64,000 nucleotides of DNA from Halococcus agarilyticus (GTDB lineage: Archaea; Halobacteriota; Halobacteria; Halobacteriales; Halococcaceae). Below the pieces are notes generated by a model. It worked only from the letters and a program-made list of their open reading frames with translations, was not told the origin of the DNA and did no database searches. Position numbers and translations under genes: made by a program. Location: contig NZ_BAFM01000006.1 in assembly GCF_000334895.1 (NCBI RefSeq), positions 1 through 64,000 of the forward strand, in the 5' to 3' direction. Position 1 is the stretch's first letter, and every line of letters begins with the position of its first letter. Shown piece after piece: positions 26,097 through 35,000 of the stretch.

Positions 26097-28309
26097 TCCC
26101 CGCCCTCCGCGCCGTCGTCGGTTCCGGCGGGTTCGCCGCTCTCGACGCCAGCGCCCGGCTCACGGTCGCCGTCCCGAGTCTCCGACCCTCCGTCGGCGAG
26201 CGCGGCGGTGAGCTGCGGCGTCGCCTGCTGTCGGTACTCGTCGAACAGCCGGTCGTCGGCCTCATCCAGGATCGCGCCCGTCAGGCTCCGGAGCTCCTCG
26301 TTGGGGTCGGGCCGTGGCACCATCGCCTCCGCAGCCGGATCGGTGTCGATCAGCACGCTCTCCATCCCGCGGAGGTCGTCGAGGCTCTCCTCCAACCGAT
26401 CGTTCGCGATCAGCCCGAGGATCGTGTCGGGATCGTTGATGAACGCCTGGAGCGTCGCTGCGGCCTCGGTGTAGGTGTTGAGTCCGTTGTCGATCAGGTA
26501 GGCGAGGACGACCTTCCGCTGGAACAGTTCAGAGGAGAGGCGCTCCTGATCCCAGCCGCGATCGAACTTGATCTCCTCCAAGGTGGTCGAGCTCCCCATC
26601 CGGAGGAACTCGTCGGTCTCGGCCTGCCACTGGAACACGTCCTGGACGTTGATCTCGTCGTTCTCGGCGTCGTAGTAGTTGATCTCGGTCAGTCCCTTGT
26701 TCCGGCGGACCTTCTGCCCCCGCACGCGAGTCGCGGTCTGGATGCTCACGAGGTCGAGGGCGGTGAACAGCGTCTTCGAGACGTTGATCGGGTCGGTGGT
26801 GAAGCGCTTGATGACCTCGCCGACGTTGTCGGCGTGGAAGGTGGTGAGCGTGGTGTGGCCCGTCGACATGACCTGAAAGAGCGTCCGGCCCTCCTCGCCC
26901 CGGACCTCGCCCATCAGGATGTAGTCCGGGCGCTGGCGCAGGCCCGCCTCCAGCAGCTTGAACTCGTCGACGTCGCCCGCGTCGTCCGCGCTGAACGACG
27001 GCCGCGTGACCGAGGCGACCCAGTTGCGCTGGGGGATCTCGAGCTCTCTCGTGTCCTCGATCGAGACGATCTTCGCCTTGCTCGGGATGAAGAGTGACAC
27101 CGCGTTCAGGCTGGTGGTCTTCCCTGACGCCGTGCCGCCCGCAAAGAGCATCGACTTGTTGTTCTCGATGCAGAGCCAGACGTACGCCATCTCCTCCAGA
27201 CTGAAGGTGCCCCAGTTGATGAGGTCGATCGGCGTAAACGGGACGTCCTTGAACTGTCGGATGGTGTAGTTCGTGCCGTGATCGGAGACCTCGTAGCCGA
27301 GCGTGAGCTGGGCGCGCGACCCGTCCGGCAGGGTAGCGTCGACCTGGGGCTGGCGCTTCGAGATCCCCTTGCCCGAGCGCTGGGCGAGCTTGACGACGAA
27401 ATCGTCCAGCTCGTCCTCGCCGTGGTAGACGTTGGTGATCAGCTGTTCGCGGTCGGAGTGATAGGCGAAGACGGGGCTGTTGTACCCGTCACACGAGATG
27501 TCCTCGACGTTGACGTCGTGTTTGATCCCGTCGATCCGGCCGTAGCCGATGAAGTCGCGTTTGAGCCGGTAGAGCAGCTTCTCGACCTGGTACTCCGTGA
27601 GCTCCGTCGCGTCCTCTTCGAGCACTACGGCCTCGGGGCGTGCCGCGATCCCGTCGAAATCGCCGACCCGCTCTTCGTCGTCGGTGTCGTCCGCCCCCAT
27701 CCCGAGCGCGCGCTTCAGCCTGGCGATCACTCCCGACTCGCCAGCGCCGGCGATCGAGCCGTCGTACAGGCCGTAGCGATCGAGCAGCCTGGCGGTCTCG
27801 GTCTCGATGACTCCCCCGCGGTCGGCGTCGCTCCCCTCGACGGCGACCTCGTCGCTCGAATACTTGATCGCGGTCTTCAGCTTCCGGGTCAGGAACTCCT
27901 CGAGGTCGGCCTCGATTTCCGTGACGTGGGGCTCGACGAGGTAGTACTTCTCCTCGTTCTCCTTCGTGGAGTGGAAGATCACCACGAACGCGTAGGGCTT
28001 GTTGACCCAGTAGCGCGTCACTTCCCGAAAGTGCGCGCGCTTTTCGACCGGGACCGCCTTCGCGAGATCGTAGCGGTTGGCGACCGTGGTCCGCCCGTCC
28101 GCGGTCGCGAAAAAGGTGTCCTCGTCGACCGCCGGATCGGTGTCCACGGTTCGGGTGTCGACGACCCGAGCGAGCGTGCTCGCGATCTCCACCGCGGCCT
28201 CGATCCGCTCGGTCGCCCCCGCCCCACCGCCCCAGCTCTCGACCGGTTTCCCTCGGGCCGCCCCGCCCTCGGTTTCGTCCCCGGAGTCGGTTAACTCACC
28301 GCTTCCCAT
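26093..28309 (-). CDS. Archaeal type IV pilus assembly ATPase (PilB/TadA)
   Basis: The 738-residue ATPase has an acidic N-terminal half, then a secretion ATPase core: Walker A GGTASGKTTS (about residue 388), the Asp box, Walker B ILMGEVRGEEG (about 463), and the His box STGHTTLTTFHAD. It powers subunit assembly. The size, about 150 residues more than bacterial PilB, is usual for haloarchaea. ATG 28309 was chosen because MGSGELTDSGDETEGG has the normal disordered N-terminus and a T-rich TATA-like element lies about 27 nt upstream; an extra 9-codon extension to 28336 overlaps that element. It starts the pilus operon. Confidence 0.92.
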   Translation of the reverse strand: MGSGELTDSGDETEGGAARGKPVESWGGGAGATERIEAAVEIASTLARVVDTRTVDTDPAVDEDTFFATADGRTTVANRYDLAKAVPVEKRAHFREVTRYWVNKPYAFVVIFHSTKENEEKYYLVEPHVTEIEADLEEFLTRKLKTAIKYSSDEVAVEGSDADRGGVIETETARLLDRYGLYDGSIAGAGESGVIARLKRALGMGADDTDDEERVGDFDGIAARPEAVVLEEDATELTEYQVEKLLYRLKRDFIGYGRIDGIKHDVNVEDISCDGYNSPVFAYHSDREQLITNVYHGEDELDDFVVKLAQRSGKGISKRQPQVDATLPDGSRAQLTLGYEVSDHGTNYTIRQFKDVPFTPIDLINWGTFSLEEMAYVWLCIENNKSMLFAGGTASGKTTSLNAVSLFIPSKAKIVSIEDTRELEIPQRNWVASVTRPSFSADDAGDVDEFKLLEAGLRQRPDYILMGEVRGEEGRTLFQVMSTGHTTLTTFHADNVGEVIKRFTTDPINVSKTLFTALDLVSIQTATRVRGQKVRRNKGLTEINYYDAENDEINVQDVFQWQAETDEFLRMGSSTTLEEIKFDRGWDQERLSSELFQRKVVLAYLIDNGLNTYTEAAATLQAFINDPDTILGLIANDRLEESLDDLRGMESVLIDTDPAAEAMVPRPDPNEELRSLTGAILDEADDRLFDEYRQQATPQLTAALADGGSETRDGDREPGAGVESGEPAGTDDGAEGGE

Positions 28310-28435
28310 TACTAATGCTTGATCGCTACAGCACAAAAACGTTGTCCCGAGGTGTTCGCACCAGTCAGACCGTCGCGTTCGACCGTCGGCCCGATCTTCG
28401 GTCCGTTCACCACTCGCTACGGCCGGAGGCGTGGC

Positions 28436-29584
28436 CTACTCCAGAAACGCCTCGATCCGGGCCATCGCCTCGCGGAGGTCGTCGAGACCGGTGGCGTACG
28501 ACACCCGGAGGTGGCCCTCGCCGCCCGCACCGAAGACGTCGCCTGGCACGACCGCCACGCCCGTCTCGTCGAGCAGCGCCTCCGCGAACGCCTCGGCGTC
28601 CGGCCACGGGCTCTCGGGGAAGACGTAAAAGGCCCCTTCGGCCTCGAAACACTCGATCCCCAGCTCGGCGAAGCGCGAGAGCACGAACCGGCGGCGGCGG
28701 TCGTACTGGGTGCGCATCTCCGTCACCGCGCTGTCCCCGTGTTCGAGCGCGTCAAGCGCGGCGTACTGGGCGGTCGTCGGGGCCGAAAGCAAGGAGTACT
28801 GGTGGATCCGGTTCATCGCCCGGATCGTCTCGGGCGGGGCGAGCGCGTAACCGAGCCGGAGGCCGGTCATCGCGTAGGCCTTCGAGAACCCGTTGAACAC
28901 GACCGTGCGCTCGCGCATGCCCGGCAACGTCGCGATCGAGGTGTGATCGGTCCCATAGGTGAGCTCGGCGTAGATCTCGTCCGAGAGAACGGTGAGGTCG
29001 TGCTCGCGGGCGAAGTCGGCGATCGGCGCGAGCTCCTCGCGGGTCATGATCGCGCCGGTCGGGTTGTTCGGGTAACAGAGCACCAGCGCGTCGGCCGCCC
29101 CCGCATCGTGTGCGTCGAGAACCTCGGGGGTGAGTTTGAAGTCGTCGGCCTCACGGGTCGGCACGCGAAGCGGCTCGCCGCCGGCGAAGATCACGCCCGG
29201 CACGTACGAGATGTACGACGGCTGGGCGACCGCGACGCGATCGCCGGGATCGACCAGCGCGCGAAAGGCGACGTCGATCGCCTCCGACGCGCCCGCGGTC
29301 ACGACGATCTCCTCGTCGGGGTCGTAATCGAGGGCGTACCGTTCCTCGACGTTCGCGGCGATCGCGTCCCTGAGATCGCTCATCCCGCGGTTCGCGGTGT
29401 AGGAGGTCTTCCCGCGCTCCAGGGAGTCGATGGCGGCCTCGCGCGCGCTCCACGGCGCGGTGAAGTCGGGCTCGCCCACCCCGAGCGAGATCACGTCCTC
29501 GATCTCCTCGGCGAGTTCGAAAAAGCGCCGGATCCCCGAGGGGGGAACGCGCTGGGTGCGCTCCGACGGTTTCACGTGAGCCAC
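28436..29584 (-). CDS. PLP-dependent class I/II aminotransferase
   Basis: The 382-residue fold-type I aminotransferase has the aspartate-aminotransferase signs ISLGVGEPDF, SYTANRGMSDLRDAIA, CYPNNPTGA, and the PLP lysine in FNGFSKAYAMTGLRLGY. Haloarchaeal proteins of this kind are annotated as aspartate or aromatic aminotransferases; the exact amino acid is unclear. It follows an Lrp/AsnC regulator by 46 bp on the same strand, which suggests feedback control by an amino acid (inference). Confidence 0.9.
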   Translation of the reverse strand: MAHVKPSERTQRVPPSGIRRFFELAEEIEDVISLGVGEPDFTAPWSAREAAIDSLERGKTSYTANRGMSDLRDAIAANVEERYALDYDPDEEIVVTAGASEAIDVAFRALVDPGDRVAVAQPSYISYVPGVIFAGGEPLRVPTREADDFKLTPEVLDAHDAGAADALVLCYPNNPTGAIMTREELAPIADFAREHDLTVLSDEIYAELTYGTDHTSIATLPGMRERTVVFNGFSKAYAMTGLRLGYALAPPETIRAMNRIHQYSLLSAPTTAQYAALDALEHGDSAVTEMRTQYDRRRRFVLSRFAELGIECFEAEGAFYVFPESPWPDAEAFAEALLDETGVAVVPGDVFGAGGEGHLRVSYATGLDDLREAMARIEAFLE

Positions 29585-29630
29585 CTCCGGTGGCGAGGGT
29601 GAGCTCGAAACGGCTCTGCCGTTTCGGCGA

Positions 29631-30122
29631 TCATGGGGAGACCGACAGCCGGTCGTCGTCGTCGTGGCCGTCGCGGAACTCGACCCCGTTCTCCTTGTAG
29701 GTCGCCATCAGGTAGTGGGTCACGGTCTGGGTGATCTCGGGCACCGGCGCGACCTTCTCGGAGACGAACCGCGAGACCTCGCCCATCGAGTCGGCGCGCA
29801 CCCCCATCGAGAAGTCGTAGTCGCCGCTGACCAGCCGGAGCGACTCGACCTCCGGAAATCTCGCGAGTCGGTCGGCGATGTCGTCGTAGCCCGTCTCGCG
29901 ATCGAGCGTGACGTTGCACTCGACGAGCGCGCGCACCGGCTCGTCGTCGGTCCGTCGCCAGTCGACGACCGCTCCGTACCCCCGGATCACGCCCTCGGCC
30001 TCGAGCTCCTCGATCGCCGTTTCGACCTCGCTCTCGTCGGCGTCGGTCAGTCGCGCGAGGTCGGCGGTCGAGTGGCGGGCGTTCTCACAGAGCAGCGAGA
30101 GCACCTCGTCACGAACGCTCAT
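29631..30122 (-). CDS. Lrp/AsnC family transcriptional regulator
   Basis: The 163-residue protein has an N-terminal winged helix (about 1-55, with TADLARLTDADESEVETAIEELEAEGVI) and a C-terminal RAM ligand-binding domain (about 65-145). It probably controls the downstream aminotransferase gene. ATG 30122 was chosen over a longer form because MSVRDEVLSLLCENAR begins the HTH directly and a TTTTG-type element lies about 27 nt upstream. Confidence 0.9.
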   Translation of the reverse strand: MSVRDEVLSLLCENARHSTADLARLTDADESEVETAIEELEAEGVIRGYGAVVDWRRTDDEPVRALVECNVTLDRETGYDDIADRLARFPEVESLRLVSGDYDFSMGVRADSMGEVSRFVSEKVAPVPEITQTVTHYLMATYKENGVEFRDGHDDDDRLSVSP

Positions 30123-30186
30123 ACTACCGAGGCGACCACCCCAACGCAAAAGCGTTCCGCCACGGGTGGCCCACGACCGCCGCGCG

Positions 30187-31842
30187 CTACGCGTCGGGAT
30201 CGTCTTCGAGGAACGTCCGCGCGAGCTCGCGCTGGGCCTTCCGGAGGTGGTTGTGGAGGGTCGGCGAGGTGATCCCCATCGAGCTCGCGACCTGCTCGGC
30301 GGTCGACCCGCGGGGCCAGTCGTAGTAGCCCGCGAAGTACGCCGCCCGCAGCGCGGAGCGCTGCTTCTGGGTGAGGCGCTCGTCGAGCGCCTGGCGAAAG
30401 GTGCCCTCGGTTCGGAGCGGGAGCTCGACGGTCCGTTTCGACAGCAGCACCGAATCCGGATACGCCCGCTCGAACGCGTCGATCACGGTGCGGACGTCGG
30501 TGTCGGCCGCGATCTCCGCCACCACCTGCGCCTCGCCGTTCTCGGCCGTGAACTCCCGGACCGTGCTGCCGACCTCGATCAGCGCGCTCACGGGCGAGTC
30601 GGTGATGGCGAGTTCGAAGACGCCACCCGCCTCGCGCTCGGTGACGAGTCGCGCCTCGGCGACGAGCGCCGACTCGTCGGCGACTTCGAGCACGCGCTCC
30701 GGCGCTGCGCCCTCGACGACGACGTACTGGAGGACCGTCCCCTCGGCACCGGGAACGACGCCGTCGAGGCGATAGCGACAGTCGAGGCGTTCGGTGAGGA
30801 GGGTGGCGAACGCCGGGCCGTCGGTCACGCGGATCTCGAGCGCGACCGCGGTGTCCGAGAGCAGGAGCTGGGCGTTCTGGGTGGCGTTGATCGCGAACCC
30901 GGCGATCTCGCCGAGCACCGCGAACCCGGACTGCTCGCGCTCACTGAAGGCGTTCCGGCGGTCGGCGTACACCGCGAGCACGCCGTACACCAGGCTCTCG
31001 TGGGTCAGCGGGATGGCCGCGACCGATCGATGCTCGTGATCGGTCGCGGCGTGACACCCCTCGGCGAGCGGTTCGTGGGTGGCGTCGAGCACCTCGACAC
31101 GCCCCGTTTCGAGGGCGCGTTCGGCCGGTGCCGTGGCGGCTCCGCCGTCGGCCGCGACACCCAACTCGTCGAGGTCCGTGTCGCCGACACCGGCCCCGGT
31201 CCGCACCGCGAGATCGCCGCCCGCGCCGCGCTCGGCGATCCACGCGAACCCGTAGAGCGTCGAGGCGGCGAGGCGCTCACAGATCGTGCGTTCGATCTCC
31301 GCGCGCGTCGCCGCGGCGGCGAGGTCGCCGATGATCCCCTCGATGACCGCGTTGATCCGATCGAGCGTCGCGAGCTCGTCGCGCTGGGCGGCGAGGCGGC
31401 GCTCGCGCTCGGCCAGCGCCTGCTCCGCCCGGCGCTGGGCCACCGCGTTCTCGATCCGGTTCGCGAGCACTGCGTACTGGTCGGTGCCGGTGTCCTTCCG
31501 GAGGTAGTCGGTGACGCCCGCCGAGATCGCTTCGCTCGCCACCGCCTCCGACCCTTTCCCCGTCGAGAGGACGAACGGAACGTTCGAGTGCTCCTCGCGG
31601 ACCGCTTCGAGGAACTCCAGCCCATCGATCCTCGGCATCCGGTAGTCGCTCACGATGCAGTCGGGCGGTCCTTCGCGGTCGAGTCTGTCGAGGGCGTCGG
31701 CGGCGCTGGTTTCGGTATCGACGACGAACGCCTCCCGGAGGTCCTCGAGGTATCGGGCGGCGAACTCGACGAGGCGCTCCTCGTCGTCCACGAACAGTAC
31801 GCGGATCGGGTCGGTCACCCCCTCCTCGGCGTCCGATGACAT
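30187..31842 (-). CDS. Response regulator with GAF and HTH_10 (bat-type) domains
   Basis: The 551-residue protein has a receiver domain (about 8-125) with acceptor Asp in DCIVSDYRMPRIDG, a GAF domain (about 155-300), a bacterio-opsin-activator-type GAF/HTH-associated region (about 310-480), and a C-terminal HTH_10 (about 490-545) with SMGITSPTLHNHLRKAQ. The family includes Bat, activator of bacteriorhodopsin genes. It lies just downstream of, and in the same direction as, the large histidine kinase with a closely similar receiver (shared GVTDYL), so they may share a phosphorelay. A TATA-like ATATATTAAT about 30 nt upstream supports the start. Confidence 0.88.
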   Translation of the reverse strand: MSSDAEEGVTDPIRVLFVDDEERLVEFAARYLEDLREAFVVDTETSAADALDRLDREGPPDCIVSDYRMPRIDGLEFLEAVREEHSNVPFVLSTGKGSEAVASEAISAGVTDYLRKDTGTDQYAVLANRIENAVAQRRAEQALAERERRLAAQRDELATLDRINAVIEGIIGDLAAAATRAEIERTICERLAASTLYGFAWIAERGAGGDLAVRTGAGVGDTDLDELGVAADGGAATAPAERALETGRVEVLDATHEPLAEGCHAATDHEHRSVAAIPLTHESLVYGVLAVYADRRNAFSEREQSGFAVLGEIAGFAINATQNAQLLLSDTAVALEIRVTDGPAFATLLTERLDCRYRLDGVVPGAEGTVLQYVVVEGAAPERVLEVADESALVAEARLVTEREAGGVFELAITDSPVSALIEVGSTVREFTAENGEAQVVAEIAADTDVRTVIDAFERAYPDSVLLSKRTVELPLRTEGTFRQALDERLTQKQRSALRAAYFAGYYDWPRGSTAEQVASSMGITSPTLHNHLRKAQRELARTFLEDDPDA

Positions 31843-31865
31843 CCAGTCAAATATATTTCGCTCGA

Positions 31866-31878
31866 CGTATTAATATAT
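31866..31878 (-). promoter_or_regulatory. TATA-like element of the HTH_10 response regulator
   Basis: On the minus strand ATATATTAAT lies about 30 nt before ATG 31842. Another A+T-rich stretch (31850-31860) is too near the start for a TATA box but may mark initiation. The regulator therefore probably has its own promoter, apart from the kinase upstream. Confidence 0.5.
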
Positions 31879-32057
31879 CGCCTGTCAGCTCGCACCCAGT
31901 TCACCGGCGTCGGCCGCCGGCCGGCCGCCGAAACTCCGCCCCTCCGCTCGTCGATGTTTTCGACATCGCCGGGTCGGCGTCGTGGTTGGTCGAGTTCGCG
32001 GAGCGCACCCCGCCGACGGGCGTGTGAAAGCCGATGAGACCGCCGGCGTCGGTCGAG

Positions 32058-35000
32058 TCACGAGTCGCTCTCCTCGGGCGTCCCCGTCCGGATCTCGAAG
32101 CGCGCGCCGCCCGCGTCGCTCTCCGTGGCGGTCACCGTCCAGTCGTGGGCCTCGGCGATCGAGCGCACGATCGAGAGCCCCAGCCCGGTGCCGTCGTCGG
32201 TCGTGGAGTAGCCGCCCTCGAACACGCTCTCGCGCTCGTCTTCGGGGATGCCCGGTCCGTCGTCCGCGACGAAGAACCCGTCGACGCGGTCGGTCGACGA
32301 GACCCGCGTCGACGGGTGCTCCGTCTCGATCGGACCGACCCGCACCGCCACGTCATCGGAGCGGTCGGCGGCGTCGCCGGCCTCGGGCCGACTGCTCGTC
32401 GGACCGTGTTCGACGGCGTCCCCCTGGGCTTGCGAAGGGGGGTACGTGGAGCCATGCTCCACGCAATTCCGGAACAGGTTCTCGAACAGCCGGGCGAGCC
32501 GGTCGGGGTCGGCGTCGATCTCGCCGAGATCGCCGAGCGTGAGGCTCGCGGCCTCGGTGCCCACGGTGTGCCACGCCGCCTCGGCGATCGGCCCGAGCGA
32601 GACGGGCTCGGTTGCGCCGATCACCCGGCCCTGGCGCGCGAGCGTGAGCACGTCCTCGATCAGGTCGTTCATCCGCGTGAGGGCGGCGTCGATCCCGTCG
32701 TGGTGCTCGGAGGAGTGCTCCTCGCGGGCGAGTTCGAGCCGGCCGCGCGCGACGCTCAGCGGGTTCCGGAGGTCGTGGCTGATGACGCTCGCGAACTCCT
32801 CCAGCAGCTCGTTCTGGCGTTCGAGCTCGCGCTGGCGGCGCTGCTGGTCGGTGATGTCGGTGTAGATCGAGTACCCCTCGGCGTTGCGCTCGTCGAGCTT
32901 TATCGGCACCACGTGCAACAGGAAATCACGCACCCCGTCGGCCGTTTGACGGCGTGCAGTCGTCCGGAGGCGCTCGCCGGCCAGCAGTCGCCCGTTGAGG
33001 TCGTCGGCCTCGGCGTCGTGCTCGGCCGGGACGATGAACTCGTCGATGTTCTCGCCGGCCACCGTGTCGGCCGCGTACCCGAAGACCTCCTCGAACGCCG
33101 TGTTGACGTCCCGAACGATCGGTTCGCCGTCGATCAGGTCGTAGCGGATCGCGGCGTCGGGAACGTTCTCGAACAGCGCCGCGAGCCGGTCGTGCTCGGC
33201 GACGAGCTGTCGCTCGCGGTCCGCGCGCGAGAGCGCCGCCTCGGTGTTGGTGGCGAGGAGCTTCGCGAGCGAGACGTCGTCGTCGTCGAACGCCGCCTCC
33301 TCGGTCGAACCGATGTTCAACACGCCGTACTCGCCGAGCGGGACGACGATCTCGCTCCGGATCGGCGTCTCGGGATCGTAGACGTCCGTCTCGCGGTCGA
33401 CGTGGTCGTATCGACGGGTCTCGCCGTCCTCGAACGCCTGCCACGACAGACTCCCGCCACCGGTGTACGTCGGGGCCGATCCGAACAGCTCCTCGCCGTG
33501 CTTGGAGATCGCTGCCGGGCGGAGCACTCCCTCGGCTTGCTCGTGGAGCCAGACGCCGCACATCGGCATGTCGAGCACGCGCTCGACCGTCGCGACGGCG
33601 ATCTCGGCGATCCCGTCGCGGTCGGCCGCGTCGATCATCTCCCGGGTCGCGTCGTGGAGCGTTCCGATCGCCGCCTCGTGGCGCTTCCGGTCGGTGATGT
33701 CCCTGATCGTGGCGGTGAAGCGGTGCTCGCCATCGGCGACGTGCTCGCCGAAGGAGACGCCGAGTTCGATCTCGTGGCCGTCCCGGTGTCGGCCGGGCAG
33801 CTCGATCCACTCCCAGTCGAGATGCTTGGATCGCTCCCGGAGATACCGGCTGAGCCCCTCGAAGTGGCGATCGTGGAGTCGCTCGGGCATGACCGTCGTG
33901 AGCGACTCGCCCTCGAGTTCGGCGGCGTCGTACCCGAACACGTCCTCGACGGCGTCGTTCGCGTACCGCACCGTGCTGTCGGCGTCGATGGTGACGACCG
34001 CGAGCGTGGTGTTCTCCGCCAACGCCCGGAAGCGCGACCGTGCCGTCTCGATCTCGCGCTCGCGCTGCTTGCGCTCGGTGACGTCCTCACAGATCATGAC
34101 GGACCCCTCGAACGCCGTGTCGTAGGGAAGCAACGAGACCCGGATCCGGAGCGTGCGCCGCTCCCCGTCGGGCGGAGTGACGGGGAGTTCGTACGTCCCG
34201 GTCGTGTGCTCCGCGTCCGCCGAGAGCAGGTCCCGGACCGTCGCAGTGTACTTCTCGATGCTCTCCGGCGGAACGATCCCGTCCTCGACGAGCGTCCGGA
34301 ACGGCTTTCCGCGGAGCTCCGTCATGGGGTAGCCCGCCATCGACCCCGCCCGATCGTTCCCCCCGACGACCGTCCCCTCGGCGTCGACCACGAACATCCC
34401 GACGGGTGCGGTCTCGACCATCGTCTCGTAGCGCTCCAGCTCCCGCTCGCGCTCCTTGCGCTCGGTGACGTCGCGGATCACGCCGACGGTGCCCCGGAAC
34501 TCGTCGTCGGGCCTCGGCAGCAGCGTGATCTGGAACTCACACGGGAAGGTGTCGCCGTCGGCGGTGTGGACGGTGGCCCCGAACGAATCGCTGACGTCAC
34601 CGGACGAGTCACGTGAGAGCAGATCGCGGATCAGCGTCCGGCCGTGCTCGACGTCGCGCTCGTCGAGGAACGTCGAGACGTGCTCGCCGAGCAGCTCCTC
34701 GCGCGCGTAGCCGGTCTTCGCGACGATCGTGTCGTTGACGGTGGTGAACCGACCGTCGGTGTCGAGCGCGTAGATGCCGTCGCCGGCGGCGTCGAGCATC
34801 CGCTCGTGGCGTCGCAGCTCCGCCTCGCGGCCGACCCGATCGAACGCGACCGCCGCGTTCGCCGCGAGCACCTCGGCGAGCCTGACGTCGACGTCGTCGA
34901 ACTCGCCGTCGAGCGAGCCGATGCTCAGCGTGCCGTGGTCGCCGATCGGGACGTACATCGCACTCCGGAGCGGGAGGTCGTTCGCGCCGTGCTCGGCGAC

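Noticed and set aside
23937-26474. 845-codon open frame antisense to the pilus genes
   Set aside because: It mirrors the platform protein and ATPase, is Arg/His/Asp-rich without motifs, and is explained by codon bias.
27278-28294. Plus-strand open frame opposite the pilus ATPase N-terminus
   Set aside because: It is antisense to an ATPase with a complete Walker motif set and has no recognisable domain.
32034-34616. 860-codon open frame antisense to the large histidine kinase
   Set aside because: High GC makes long antisense frames common. It is rich in Arg, Gly and Val-Glu-Arg patterns, has no family likeness, and the kinase on the other strand has clear domains.
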